From Methanobacterium_B sp963825335 (GTDB lineage: Archaea > Methanobacteriota > Methanobacteria > Methanobacteriales > Methanobacteriaceae): DNA of 64,000 nt. The notes under the pieces are model-generated. The model did not search any database. It was not told the origin of the DNA and saw only the letters and a program-made list of their open reading frames with translations. The position numbers were made by a program, and so were the translations under genes. This document shows positions 44,679 to 54,072 of the stretch, piece after piece (the first letter of the stretch is position 1; each line of letters begins with the position of its first letter). Where the stretch lies: assembly GCA_963825335.1 (NCBI GenBank), contig CAWGSP010000001.1, forward strand, positions 2,108,001 to 2,172,000, in the 5' to 3' direction.

Positions 44679-45365
44679 TTACCATTTATAATAATTTCTA
44701 TAGCAGAGCCACCAATCATAACACTTATACTTGTCAGATCGTTTTTTACCGGCTTCAATATCTGGTATTGGGGGAATTATTAAAGATTTGCCTATGAGTT
44801 CGTTTTCAGGCCAATTGGCAGGTATGGCAACTTGCTTTTTCTCAATCTGATGGAAACCCTCTATCATTCTTAGGATCTCATCGATGTTTCGTCCAAGTTC
44901 CTGTGGATAATATAGTATTGCCCTTATTATTCCCTTAGGATCTATTATGAACACAGCTCTCACAGTGTTTGATGCTTTAGCTGGGTGGATCAATCCGAGG
45001 GTACTGGCTACAGCTCCGGTATCTGCAATGATTGGGAACTCTATCTCAACACCTAAATTATCCTTGATCCATTCTACCCATTTTAGGTGAGAGAAGATTT
45101 GATCCTCACTCAAACCAATCAGTTCACAGTCAAATTCCCTGAATTTATCGTAGCGCTGCTGGAATGCAAAGAATTCAGTTGTACATACAGGGGTAAAATC
45201 TGCGGGATGGCTGAATAAAACAAACCATTTACCTTTATATGCCTTCGGAAGTTTGATCATCCCCTTTGTTGTTTGGACTTCCATCTTTGGGAATTTATCT
45301 CCGATTAAAGGCATTCCAAATCCTTCCTTCTTCATCTTTTTTACCATGTAAACTTTTTCACCCAT
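44679..45365 (-). CDS. Peroxiredoxin (archaeal PrxA/Prx6 type)
   Basis: The 228-residue enzyme reduces peroxides with the peroxidatic Cys61 in HPADFTPVCTTEF. A C-terminal arm holds Cys215 and Cys221 (YKCYDWWLCYRN), the spacing known from the decameric archaeal PrxA group, in which the pair resolves the oxidised cysteine. GAGGTG lies before the ATG at 45365. Position beside superoxide dismutase makes a paired superoxide and peroxide defence. Confidence 0.95.
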   Translation of the reverse strand: MGEKVYMVKKMKKEGFGMPLIGDKFPKMEVQTTKGMIKLPKAYKGKWFVLFSHPADFTPVCTTEFFAFQQRYDKFREFDCELIGLSEDQIFSHLKWVEWIKDNLGVEIEFPIIADTGAVASTLGLIHPAKASNTVRAVFIIDPKGIIRAILYYPQELGRNIDEILRMIEGFHQIEKKQVAIPANWPENELIGKSLIIPPIPDIEAGKKRSDKYKCYDWWLCYRNYYKW

Positions 45366-45718
45366 ACTGCACCTCCATTGTAAAAAAATTGGAATTATTA
45401 ATATATTATTATGTTATTAAATTTATTTAAAAATTTCGTCCAAAAAAATTGAGCTGAATTAAACCAATATTTGTAAGTTAAAGAAAAAAAAGCAGATTAC
45501 ATCGGAAATTTTTATGATCATAACTAGTGATTATTTATTTAAACTATTATTTTGAAAATACTTTATCATAATAAATATAGCATCATAAAAAAATAAAAAA
45601 AAATAATTGGTTAAACAGATTATTTTACTTTGTTTATTATACAATTTTGATCTGATCGATCCATCCTAGCGGTCGATAATTGGTATAGTTATAAAAAGTT
45701 TATTAGTTTACTAAATGA
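45366..45718. other. Intergenic region, promoter only
   Basis: The AT-rich gap carries the promoter of the peroxiredoxin-dismutase pair. I see no gene, no TTCG-N8-CGAA box and no tandem ACAYC motif. Confidence 0.4.
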
Positions 45719-47041
45719 TTAGATGTAACTTGCTATATCCAATAATTGTTTTGCTCTTTTTTCAGCAGTTTCTCCCCCATATTTCTTGAAAATTTCAACA
45801 AACGCATCTTGAGAATCAATATTTGACTCAACTTTTGAATCCTTACCACAAAGAGTTTGATCAAGCCATTGGAATATTACTGCATGTGCATAGCTTAACC
45901 CACCCATCTGGCAGTGCCCTGAAGTTCCTTCGTCTTTAGTGAATAGATGAACAGTACGATCACAATTTAGAGAAATTATGAATTCTAAGAGTTCTGACAC
46001 GATCTTAGCACTTGGAGCTGCTGCATCAATAATATCATCCTCACTAAATAAAAACAGCATTGGATTTTTAAACTTATCTTCAAGACCTTTGAGATTAAAG
46101 GGAGTGTAAGCTTCGATCCATTCATGTGGTTTTTCAATACCCAACACCCATTGAGAATGTTGGAATCCCCAACGAGCAGGTGTGTTTACCCTCATTAATA
46201 AACTGAACATTGTATCAATGGCTTGAGCATTATGGAGTCCTTTCAAACCAGCTCTGGCTGCTTCACCACCATCCACTACAAGAGTATTTGCAATACATGC
46301 CTTGATCCTTTGGTCTCCGGCAGCAGCCCTTGGTGCTAAATAGCCACCCATTGAGTAACCAATGAGTGCCAATTTATCTTCATCAATTTCGGAACGAGAT
46401 AATGCATAATCTATTACAGCTGACACTGGCTTTTCATAATCCGCCCTAAATACAAGATCAGGATTAAGTTTTAAAGCACCCCATTGTCCCGGACCCTCAA
46501 AAACGAGACAGTGCCAGCCATATTCTGCAGCTATTGCACCGATCCAGCAGTAAACTTCTTCCATAGTAGAGTCAAACCCACCCATAGCTATGAGGGTTGG
46601 ATGTTTACCCTCACCTCCAGAAATAAAGTATCCTGGTAGTTTAGCACCTTCAAAGTCGATTTCGATGATCTCGATGGGGTTGTCCATTAAATTTATCATG
46701 CTTTGAAAACATTCTTTACTGCGTTTCCACAGTTCTGTATGTCGTGGATCTGTATGTGAAGCATAGAATACAGCCATTCGATAATAGTTACTTGCTCGAA
46801 GAAATGCGTTTTTTGCTGCTAATTTATCATCTGAATTCAGTTCCTTTTCTGCATATTTTGAAACCCTATCAGCTGTACTAGCCCATTCACTTATCCAACT
46901 ATTGAAGTTCCCATCTTTAACTCTGCTTATGGTTTCCATACATTCTCCATATTCCGCGGCTCCCACATACTCCAAGCTTATGCCTCTTAGAAATTCATAA
47001 GTAAATCCACCAACAGTTTTATTGTTTATATCGATTTTCAA
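45719..47041 (-). CDS. Alpha/beta-hydrolase (FrsA/DHPON hydrolase-like)
   Basis: The 440-residue protein has a helical N-terminal cap (residues 1-150) and a C-terminal hydrolase core. Nucleophile Ser is in IGYSMGG, acid Asp in LFSEDDIID, and His in GTSGHCQMGG. This build resembles 2,6-dihydroxypseudooxynicotine hydrolase and FrsA-like esterases that cut C-C or ester bonds. The start is TTG at 47041, preceded by GGAGATGAT. It diverges from a TetR-type gene that may control it. Confidence 0.88.
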   Translation of the reverse strand: MKIDINNKTVGGFTYEFLRGISLEYVGAAEYGECMETISRVKDGNFNSWISEWASTADRVSKYAEKELNSDDKLAAKNAFLRASNYYRMAVFYASHTDPRHTELWKRSKECFQSMINLMDNPIEIIEIDFEGAKLPGYFISGGEGKHPTLIAMGGFDSTMEEVYCWIGAIAAEYGWHCLVFEGPGQWGALKLNPDLVFRADYEKPVSAVIDYALSRSEIDEDKLALIGYSMGGYLAPRAAAGDQRIKACIANTLVVDGGEAARAGLKGLHNAQAIDTMFSLLMRVNTPARWGFQHSQWVLGIEKPHEWIEAYTPFNLKGLEDKFKNPMLFLFSEDDIIDAAAPSAKIVSELLEFIISLNCDRTVHLFTKDEGTSGHCQMGGLSYAHAVIFQWLDQTLCGKDSKVESNIDSQDAFVEIFKKYGGETAEKRAKQLLDIASYI

Positions 47042-47081
47042 GCAATCATCTCCATAACTATATTAAAAAAATTCTTATCGA

Positions 47082-47097
47082 ACTATCAGTACAGTTA
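47082..47097. promoter_or_regulatory. Imperfect inverted repeat, candidate TetR operator
   Basis: AACTATCAGTACAGTT has AACT/AGTT ends and partial inner symmetry. It lies between the divergent hydrolase and TetR genes, where such an operator would be expected. Evidence is weak. Confidence 0.25.
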
Positions 47098-47163
47098 ATC
47101 AAACTATGAGTAATATTTATATGATGTAGGGAATATTTATAATTAACCAGGTAATATCTACAG

Positions 47164-47760
47164 ATGGAACTAGTGATTGCAATGCCGAGAGTACTCCCTG
47201 AAGAATATAAAGATTTAGTTAAATCTAAAATTATGAAAGCTGCAATAAAAGTTTTTTCTCAAAAAGGGTATCAAAGCTCTTCAATAGATGAAATAGCTGA
47301 AAAAGCAGGTATGAGTAAATCAACACTCTACACATACTTCAAAAGTAAATTAGAAATCCTTAAATTGATATCAACAAAGCAAAATATAACTGAAAAGTTT
47401 TACAAAACATTCGAAGGGTTTGATTATCCTGAAGCTCTCGAAGAATTTTATAACATGATGCTAGAGCTTGAAGATGGTTTAAAAGTACCTTTCGAATTAC
47501 TAACACTATCATTACATGATGACAGTCTCAGTAAGATTTACAGAAATGGTTACAATGAAAAGTTATATGCATTCCAAGCATTTTTACAGAGTCAACAAGA
47601 AAAAGCCACAATTAGGGATGATGTGGATGCAAATACTCTAGCACAGCTTCTGATGGCACTGTCATTTGATATCTCAATGCAACTAGTTATTGGATTCAAC
47701 GAAGCTGAAATTCATGAAAAATGGACAGAATCGTACCAATCAATATTAAAAAAAGTATAA
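47164..47760 (+). CDS. TetR-family transcriptional regulator
   Basis: The 198-residue protein has the TetR DNA-binding domain at residues 15-65: AAIKVFSQKGYQSSSIDEIA, then EKAGMSKSTLYTYFKSK. The ligand domain that follows is helical and not assignable. I keep ATG 47164, because the TATA-like AATATTTATAATT at 47132-47144 would put the transcript start at it; ATG 47182 is an alternative. It probably represses the divergent hydrolase gene and itself. Confidence 0.92.
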   Translation: MELVIAMPRVLPEEYKDLVKSKIMKAAIKVFSQKGYQSSSIDEIAEKAGMSKSTLYTYFKSKLEILKLISTKQNITEKFYKTFEGFDYPEALEEFYNMMLELEDGLKVPFELLTLSLHDDSLSKIYRNGYNEKLYAFQAFLQSQQEKATIRDDVDANTLAQLLMALSFDISMQLVIGFNEAEIHEKWTESYQSILKKV

Positions 47761-47903
47761 TTTATTATTATTTTATGTCTAATATGTAAAGTATGATCTG
47801 TCACAAATGAATTTTCCCCAAAAGTATCCAATGATCTTAAAAGATTTATATGTAAAGTTAGTTTTAAAAAAAGTTAAAAAAAGATTACGGATTAATAGTA
47901 GTT

Positions 47904-48413
47904 TTATTTGGTGGTTGTTGGAGGGGTGAAGACTCTTTGAGCTAGCTCATTATCCAACATCAAAATTCCAGTTGTTGATTCTTTTGCCATCTTAACTTTT
48001 TTGAGTACACCACTCGATGATTCTTCTTCTTCAACTTGTTCAGCAACGAACCATTGAAGGAAGTTATTGGTTGCATGGTCGCCCAATGATATAGAAAGAT
48101 CAACCAGTGCGTTAATTAGTCCTGTTACCTTTATTTCATGACTGTAAACATGTTCAAAGGCTGCTTGTGTAGAGTCCCAATTTATTGGAGGTGAATCTAT
48201 CTGGGTTAGAATTACTCTGTCACCTCTTTGTATAACATAGTCGTGTATTTTCATTGCATGTGCTAGTTCCTCTTGTGCTTGAACTCTCATCCAATTTGAA
48301 AACCCACTCATATCCCTCGATTCAAAGTATGTACCCATAGACAAGTACAGATATGAAGAGTAAAGCTCTGCATTTAACTGACTGTTAAGTGCTTCAACCA
48401 TCTTTTCATCCAT
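47904..48413 (-). CDS. Ferritin
   Basis: The 169-residue protein (start ATG 48413, with AGGAGG upstream) stores iron in a 24-subunit shell. Ferroxidase residues can be read: Glu in QLNAELYSSYLYLSM, Glu and His in AQEELAHAMKIHDYV, Glu in AFEHVYSHE, Gln-x2-Glu in VAEQVEEEE. The form is bacterial non-haem ferritin (FtnA-like). Two rubredoxin genes upstream on the same strand, with gaps of about 70 bases, could deliver or take electrons. Confidence 0.95.
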   Translation of the reverse strand: MDEKMVEALNSQLNAELYSSYLYLSMGTYFESRDMSGFSNWMRVQAQEELAHAMKIHDYVIQRGDRVILTQIDSPPINWDSTQAAFEHVYSHEIKVTGLINALVDLSISLGDHATNNFLQWFVAEQVEEEESSSGVLKKVKMAKESTTGILMLDNELAQRVFTPPTTTK

Positions 48414-48486
48414 AATTTTTATCCTCCTTAAATAGATTTTAAAAAAATATGTTAAATAAAAAAAATTTAATATAATACTGGTCTTA

Positions 48487-48648
48487 TCAGTCTGTTTTTT
48501 CGAATAATTCTTTTCCAACTCCACACAATGGACAAACCCAATCGTCTGGTAAATCTTCAAAGCTAGTTCCTGGTGCTATTCCGGCATCAGGATCTCCTAC
48601 TTCTGGATCGTAAACGTATCCACAGGCTGTGCATAAATATTTCTGCAT
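48487..48648 (-). CDS. Rubredoxin
   Basis: The 53-residue protein has CTACGYVYDPEVGDPDAGIA and VCPLCGVGK, a full Cys4 iron site and a standard rubredoxin length. AGGAG sits before the ATG at 48648. It stands between ferritin and another rubredoxin gene, all on the same strand. Confidence 0.95.
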   Translation of the reverse strand: MQKYLCTACGYVYDPEVGDPDAGIAPGTSFEDLPDDWVCPLCGVGKELFEKTD

Positions 48649-48710
48649 ATTACATCTCCTAAATTTTTTTTAATGATAGTATGATTTTAGCATCGCACTA
48701 AATATATAGT

Positions 48711-48872
48711 TTAATCTTTAATAACAAATCTGTTCACACCAGCACCACATTGAGGACAACTCCAATTACTACTTAAGTCTTCAAATGATGTACCGGGAGC
48801 TACTTTTCTCTTAGGATCACCTATCTCGGGATCATATACATAACCACAAACTTTACACTTATATTTATTCAT
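48711..48872 (-). CDS. Rubredoxin
   Basis: The 53-residue protein has CKVCGYVYDPEIGDPKRKVA and SCPQCGAGV, again with all four cysteines. A GGAGGTGG site precedes the ATG at 48872. It is similar but not identical to the next rubredoxin, so the pair arose by duplication. Surface charge differs (more Lys here), which may mean a different partner. Confidence 0.94.
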   Translation of the reverse strand: MNKYKCKVCGYVYDPEIGDPKRKVAPGTSFEDLSSNWSCPQCGAGVNRFVIKD

Positions 48873-49093
48873 TCAAGGCCACCTCCACCATGTAATCTAA
48901 TGTTTTTTTACATTATCTAATTTATTTGAGTTAACCATCAAATCAACAACAATTAATGTTATTAGTTTTAATAGAATAAATTTTTTTGGTATTCCCTCTT
49001 TCGATCATAAAACTCAAGATAATGCACGAAAATAAATTTTTGGATCGGCAAAAAAAAATAATAATTATAAAAAAATTTTGAGATTTATCAGTA

Positions 49094-49399
49094 TTATTCG
49101 TTGTACTGGGGATAGTTGTCCCGAACTTCAAAGACTTCGATGGATGGATTTACATCAAATTTTTCGAATAATTTTACATCCTCAGATGATTCTCCAGTTT
49201 CCATTATCTGTTTTAGAACATCTTGACTGGCCCATACAGTTTCAATTGTGTACAAATCAGGTTCTATCATATCTTTCAATAGATAAGATGCTATTAATCC
49301 TTCAGGAACATCTTCTTTCTTTAGTTGTGAGTAAGCAGCCTCAAAATCATTTGATACAGATTCACTTATGACACCCTTAACCATGGTAATTATCTCCAT
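49094..49399 (-). CDS. Small ABM-like (dimeric alpha/beta barrel) protein
   Basis: The 101-residue protein starts at ATG 49399, with AAGGTG upstream. The pattern MVKGVISESVSNDFEAAYSQ, then LIASYLLKDMIEPDLYTIET and VFEVRDNYPQY follows the beta-alpha-beta order of antibiotic-biosynthesis-monooxygenase-like barrels. These include small oxygenases and haem-degrading proteins, but many have unknown roles. It lies between ferritin/rubredoxin genes and a UspA gene. Confidence 0.65.
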   Translation of the reverse strand: MEIITMVKGVISESVSNDFEAAYSQLKKEDVPEGLIASYLLKDMIEPDLYTIETVWASQDVLKQIMETGESSEDVKLFEKFDVNPSIEVFEVRDNYPQYNE

Positions 49400-49481
49400 A
49401 TATAACACCTTCCTAGTCTTTTTTTTATAAATTTTTATATTTTCAAGCCATTGCATTTAATGAATGATAGATACTCCAATA

Positions 49482-49877
49482 TCATTTAACGAGTAAAATT
49501 GGTACTTTAACTGTTTTTAAAGCATTTTCTGTTACACTGCCTAGTATAAATTTTTGAAAACCTGTTTTTCCATGTGTACCTATAACAACAAGGTCAGCTT
49601 CTGTTTTTTTAACAATTTTCTCCATGTCGTGTATTGGGTTTCCAACGATCAAAACCTCTTCAAACTTTAGGCCTTTTTTTTCGGCTTTATCACGTAAATT
49701 TTTCAATATGACTTTACCCTCTGTTTCCAACACTTCAAATGGATATATCAGTTTTTCATCTATTATATTAACTCCCACAACAGTTGAATTAAATTTTATA
49801 GCAATTTCTATCGCATAATCGCCAGATCTGTCTGCAAATTCAGATCCATCGGTTGGAATCATTATCCTCTCGAACAT
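49482..49877 (-). CDS. Universal stress protein, UspA family
   Basis: The 131-residue protein starts IMIPTDGSEFADRSGDYA and ends with VIGTHGKTGFQKFILGSVTE, which matches the ATP-binding motif G-x2-G-x9-G-S. I use ATG 49877, since GGAGG lies 8 bases before it; two upstream ATG codons are too near to the site. It is shorter than the UspA at 26838 and lacks its cysteine insert. Confidence 0.92.
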   Translation of the reverse strand: MFERIMIPTDGSEFADRSGDYAIEIAIKFNSTVVGVNIIDEKLIYPFEVLETEGKVILKNLRDKAEKKGLKFEEVLIVGNPIHDMEKIVKKTEADLVVIGTHGKTGFQKFILGSVTENALKTVKVPILLVK

Positions 49878-50324
49878 ATCCATTTCCTCCATAAATAAAT
49901 TGTTTTTTATGAATGCTAAAAATTGATTTATTCAATAGATTTCAAATCTTTTTTTATCACATATATGATCTAACAAAACTCCTAAATAAATTTTAATTAT
50001 AATAATAAGATATCTTAAATCCAAACCAATCAAGCTAATATTTTATAATAAATTCCATAATGGATATGATTCATGAACCGGTTTGACCCAGACTTCATAC
50101 ATTCAATATTATAAATAAATCCAAAGTATTCCATTAAATATTTAGTTATTCTATCTAATCTCTAATAAAATTTGGTAATATTCAAAATTTGATGATTTAA
50201 TTATCCTATAAATTTTGTTATCCGCTCAACTGGTCATCCAATATTTGATACAATTCAAACAGTAAAATATATTTAAATAAAAATATTTAGTATTAAAAAC
50301 TAAATCATGATTGGTGATCGAAAT
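49878..50324. other. Intergenic region, nothing further seen
   Basis: The gap holds promoters for both flanking genes, including TATTTAAATAAAAATATTTAG near 50270. I see no gene or strong repeat. Confidence 0.4.
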
Positions 50325-50513
50325 ATGTCAGAGACAAAAATTAAAAAATACCGATGTGATAACTGCGGTGAAGAAATCGAAATTAAAAGAAAATTGATTA
50401 AGATGGGCCCATATAAAAACAATCAAGTAGAAGGTTTCTCAGTTACTCGATGTCCTGTGTGTAACAGCAAGATCGATCTGATGGTGCACAAGCGACGTGG
50501 CCAAAAATTCTGA
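50325..50513 (+). CDS. Small zinc-ribbon protein
   Basis: The 62-residue protein has two Cys pairs, YRCDNCGEE near residue 10 and TRCPVCNSK near residue 45, which would bind one zinc. The tail HKRRGQKF is basic. It starts at ATG 50325 with GGTGAT 7 bases upstream; an ATG at 50307 is also in frame. Such proteins can bind nucleic acid or other proteins; no finer call is possible. Confidence 0.75.
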   Translation: MSETKIKKYRCDNCGEEIEIKRKLIKMGPYKNNQVEGFSVTRCPVCNSKIDLMVHKRRGQKF

Positions 50514-50902
50514 TTGGTGAAAATAGATTAAAACCTAATATAGTTCTTGTTTATGCATTATTAAAATACATGCATCAAATTAATCGTTGTTTCATAAAGG
50601 AACAATTTATCTATTATTTTATTTGTTAGTATTTTAATGCTTAAATTCATTATATTATAATTTAATACTGGTAACAAATTGTAATTAATTAATATTATGG
50701 CCCTGATTATGCCCATACTAAACCCTACAAATCCAATCTATATTTCTTATGTTATGAAGCCAACCACATAAACAAGGGGATTAGATAATTATATACTCTA
50801 TGAGATATCAGAGAACTATTCATTGCTGATAAAATAAATTACAATTTTGAAAAATTTATTTGAATTTTATAATCATAAAATTTAGATTGGGGGGTTTATG
50901 GT
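50514..50902. other. Intergenic region, promoter only
   Basis: The stretch is AT-rich and ends with a GGGGGG ribosome site for the next gene. No further gene or repeat is seen. Confidence 0.4.
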
Positions 50903-51820
50903 TTGATCGATGCTGAGAATCTCACAAGAAAATTTGGCGACCTGACTGCGGTTGATGATCTTACATTTCATATTGATGAAGGGGAAGTTTTCGGTTTTTT
51001 AGGACCTAATGGTGCTGGAAAGACCACAACAATGAGAATTCTGAGTTGTCTCATATCAAAAACCAGCGGAGACGTTAGGATAGCTGGTTACGATATTAGC
51101 GATAAACAAGAGTCCTTGAAGATCAGAAAGATCATTGGATTACTCCCTGAGAATGTGGGTCTCTACGATGATTTAACCGCTTATAAAAACCTTGATTTTT
51201 ATGGAAAACTGTATGAATGTTCACCAACCCAGAGGAAAGAAAATATTAAGCATTTCCTTCAGATGCTGGGGCTATGGGATAAAAGAGATGTTAAGGTGAG
51301 TACATTCTCTAAAGGAATGAAACAAAAACTCGCAATAACAAGGGCACTCATCCATGATCCCGAAATCTTGTTCTTAGACGAACCAACAGCCAATTTAGAC
51401 CCAGAATCATCCAAAACAGTTAGGGATTTCATACTGGAATTGAAAAAAGAAAAGAAGACAATTTTTTTGAATACACATAACCTATACGAAGCTCAGCGAA
51501 CCTGCGACAAAATAGGTATATTCAACACTAAACTTAAAGTAATAGGCACTCCTGATGAATTGGAAGCTTCAGTTTGGAGTAATAAGACTATAATTCAATT
51601 AAAAGAATTAAATGACAAAATCTTAACCACAGTAAAGGGTTTATCGGTTGATAATATCACGACCGATGATAATAATAAGTTGATCATAGAAGTAGCAGAC
51701 CCTGAAAAGGACAATCCACTCATTGTAAATGCTATAGTAAAAGCGGGTGGACAAATACAATATGTAACCAGGTTCAGCCCATCATTAGAAGATGCCTATC
51801 TTAAATTTGTGAGGAAATAA
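50903..51820 (+). CDS. ABC transporter ATP-binding protein (ABC-2 exporter type)
   Basis: The 305-residue protein powers an exporter with the membrane protein encoded next. Walker A is GPNGAGKTTTMRIL, the signature loop is FSKGMKQKLAI, and Walker B is ILFLDEPTANLDP. The C-terminal 85 residues are an extra domain common to drug and polysaccharide exporters. The start is TTG at 50903, because GGGGGG lies 8 bases before it and there is no ATG that keeps Walker A in place. The substrate is unknown. Confidence 0.92.
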   Translation: MIDAENLTRKFGDLTAVDDLTFHIDEGEVFGFLGPNGAGKTTTMRILSCLISKTSGDVRIAGYDISDKQESLKIRKIIGLLPENVGLYDDLTAYKNLDFYGKLYECSPTQRKENIKHFLQMLGLWDKRDVKVSTFSKGMKQKLAITRALIHDPEILFLDEPTANLDPESSKTVRDFILELKKEKKTIFLNTHNLYEAQRTCDKIGIFNTKLKVIGTPDELEASVWSNKTIIQLKELNDKILTTVKGLSVDNITTDDNNKLIIEVADPEKDNPLIVNAIVKAGGQIQYVTRFSPSLEDAYLKFVRK

Positions 51821-51822
51821 AA

Positions 51823-52563
51823 ATGAAACTCTGGAAATCATGGGTTATTGCAACCAAGGACTTCAGCATATTCCGGACAAAAAAACGCATACTATATACA
51901 TTAATAATTCTACCACTCTTGTTCTCGGTTGTTCTACCATTGGTGATATCAAGCTATCCTGATCCAACAAAACCTATCATGTTCGGAAATACACCAGTAT
52001 CGATACTGAACTTCTTCTCATTTTTCTATATATTTCTAGCCTTTTTAATTCCAACAACGATCGCATCATACAGCATCATCAGCGAAAAGATAGAACAAAG
52101 TTTAGAACCACTACTTGCTACACCAACTACCGATGGTGAGCTGTTATTTGGAAAGAGTATTGCATCATTACTTCCCTGCCTTGCAATGATTTATATAAGT
52201 TCTATTGTTTTCATGGTACTCTCAGATGTATTGACCTATAAAACTATAGGATACTTCTTCTTCCCAAATTCGATTATGGCAATCATTTTATTGCTCGCAG
52301 TACCACTTTCATCAATTTTAAGTGTAGAACTGAATGTTATTATTTCCTCAAAAGTCAACGATGTAAGAACCGCACAACAGCTTGGAACACTCCTAATATT
52401 CCCATTTGTAATTTTATACGGATTGCTCGAGGCAAGTATAGTTTCTTTCAACATTATCAACATGTTTTTATTATTCATGTTTCTGTTGATAATTTGCGTG
52501 GCCCTTTTCTATGTAAGCAGAGCTACCTTTCAAAGAGATAAGATACTTACCAATTGGAAATGA
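51823..52563 (+). CDS. ABC-2 type transporter permease
   Basis: The 246-residue protein has six membrane segments (about residues 20-40, 60-80, 95-120, 130-155, 165-190, 205-230) and a cytoplasmic N-terminus, as in ABC-2 permeases. It contains the conserved IEQSLEPLLATPTTDGELLFGK stretch after the second span, which contacts the ATPase. It starts 2 bases after the ATPase gene, with GAGG overlapping that gene. Together they make one half each of a small exporter. Confidence 0.9.
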   Translation: MKLWKSWVIATKDFSIFRTKKRILYTLIILPLLFSVVLPLVISSYPDPTKPIMFGNTPVSILNFFSFFYIFLAFLIPTTIASYSIISEKIEQSLEPLLATPTTDGELLFGKSIASLLPCLAMIYISSIVFMVLSDVLTYKTIGYFFFPNSIMAIILLLAVPLSSILSVELNVIISSKVNDVRTAQQLGTLLIFPFVILYGLLEASIVSFNIINMFLLFMFLLIICVALFYVSRATFQRDKILTNWK

Positions 52564-53049
52564 ATCACAGACCCAACAAATTCGAACAATATACAAGATT
52601 AAATTTTTCATGGTCTCATCTAAAATATAGGACTTTGAACACATTTTCACCAACTCCTACTCATCGATTTATAATGCAAAGTATGAAACTTCAATCATAA
52701 TATAATAATGTCCATTGGGATTATCAACCACATCGTACTTTAATAATTTAATTTTTATATATTAGACAAGTTTCTTTGAGTGCAGAATTTTTTTGTTTAT
52801 AATTGAATTTTTAGCAAACAAATTTATAAATTGATGATCATTAAATGATTATTCTAATAATTGCGAATGAAAAGATAAAAAAAATTATAGAATCATAGTA
52901 TTTCATAAATTGATCAGATCCGGAATTTACCAATACAATTATGTTTAAAAATTTTTATTGTGGACACGTATAAACAATTCAAAAACCATATTAATTATCT
53001 AAAAAATATATATAACTATATATGTTAGAATCAATTTGGGATTGATAAG
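52564..53049. other. Intergenic region, promoter only
   Basis: Close to 490 AT-rich bases. The run AAATATATATAACTATATATG near 53005-53025 could be the promoter of the next gene. I see nothing else that I can support. Confidence 0.4.
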
Positions 53050-53901
53050 ATGATGAAAAATAGTGATATATCATATGAAATATTGACACAATTACTCTAT
53101 GAAGAAATTTTAACCCAAGAAGTAGTTGATAATATCGATGTACAGAATAATATTATTTTAAAGTATAAAGATTTAGAACAACAAATTGACTTATATTGGG
53201 AGTTTGAATGTGGCGGAATCAGATATACCCTTATTTTACAAGTTAAAGATTGGAAATCATCAGCACTCGATCAAGCAGAGTTAATTAAATTTAAAAGTAT
53301 GTTGGATAGTTTACCAGGCCAACCCCGTGGTATTATCATAACAAATAGAGGTTACCCTGATGGTGTGAGAAAGTTTGCAGCAGACAGTAATATCTTGATC
53401 TATGAATTAAAGATTCATACAGAAAATAGTTTGAGGGATGTTAACCGAAATATTGAAGTTAATATGAGTATTCTTTTCCCAGATATCCGGGACTATGATC
53501 TTGAATTAGATACAAAATGGATCAAAGCTGAAAAATATAAATCTGGTATTTCTAAAGACATAATTGTTGATCTAAATCTGAATAGTGAATCTATTTTCCA
53601 TGATGCCGAGTGTAATGAAATTTTTACCATGAATGATATTTTAAAATCTTACATACCGAAAAATAATGAATTAAGTCCTACCAGAATTATTCACCGGTTT
53701 GACCATGATTTCTTCATAGAAACAGGAAATCCAGAATTCCCTGAACTAAAGGTCAAAACATTGAAGTTCACTATTTCAGCCAAAAAAAGAACTGGAAAAA
53801 TAGTACTCAAAAGAGAGAATATAATTGGATTTATCCTAAAAAATATTCTTGAAAACAGGAAAGACTTGTATGATAATGAGGGCAAGATAACCGCAAAATA
53901 A
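53050..53901 (+). CDS. Mrr-like restriction endonuclease-fold protein
   Basis: The 283-residue protein has in residues 35-125 the PD-(D/E)XK pattern of Mrr-type enzymes: an Asp in IDLYWEF, then LILQVKDWKSS with the Q-x-K pair, then RGIIITNRGYPDGVRKFAAD and ILIYEL. Mrr enzymes cut modified DNA or act in repair. The C-terminal half is not recognised. No methyltransferase or partner nuclease is adjacent, so a solitary type IV system or a housekeeping nuclease are both possible. Confidence 0.75.
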   Translation: MMKNSDISYEILTQLLYEEILTQEVVDNIDVQNNIILKYKDLEQQIDLYWEFECGGIRYTLILQVKDWKSSALDQAELIKFKSMLDSLPGQPRGIIITNRGYPDGVRKFAADSNILIYELKIHTENSLRDVNRNIEVNMSILFPDIRDYDLELDTKWIKAEKYKSGISKDIIVDLNLNSESIFHDAECNEIFTMNDILKSYIPKNNELSPTRIIHRFDHDFFIETGNPEFPELKVKTLKFTISAKKRTGKIVLKRENIIGFILKNILENRKDLYDNEGKITAK

Positions 53902-54072
53902 ATATAAAAAAAATTTATTTGATACCAATTCTAATTATTTACTTGATTATACTGTATCGACAAGAAAAATAAAGGGTGTGGATAGTAAATCTAAACTATC
54001 TTAAACGTATAGATTGCTAAATATTTCAATGCTTATTTTAAAAAGTTTATAGATTAGATCTAAGGTTTAGAT

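Noticed and set aside
48649..48662. TTACATCTCCT as a sixth tandem-motif copy
   Set aside because: It is the complement of the AGGAG ribosome site of a rubredoxin gene and has no partner box.
49078..49371. Rightward frame opposite the ABM-like gene
   Set aside because: It is a shadow of the leftward gene, which has a ribosome site and a recognisable fold pattern.
50903..52563. ABC-2 system as an antimicrobial immunity cassette
   Set aside because: No peptide precursor or modification gene is near; the substrate cannot be inferred.
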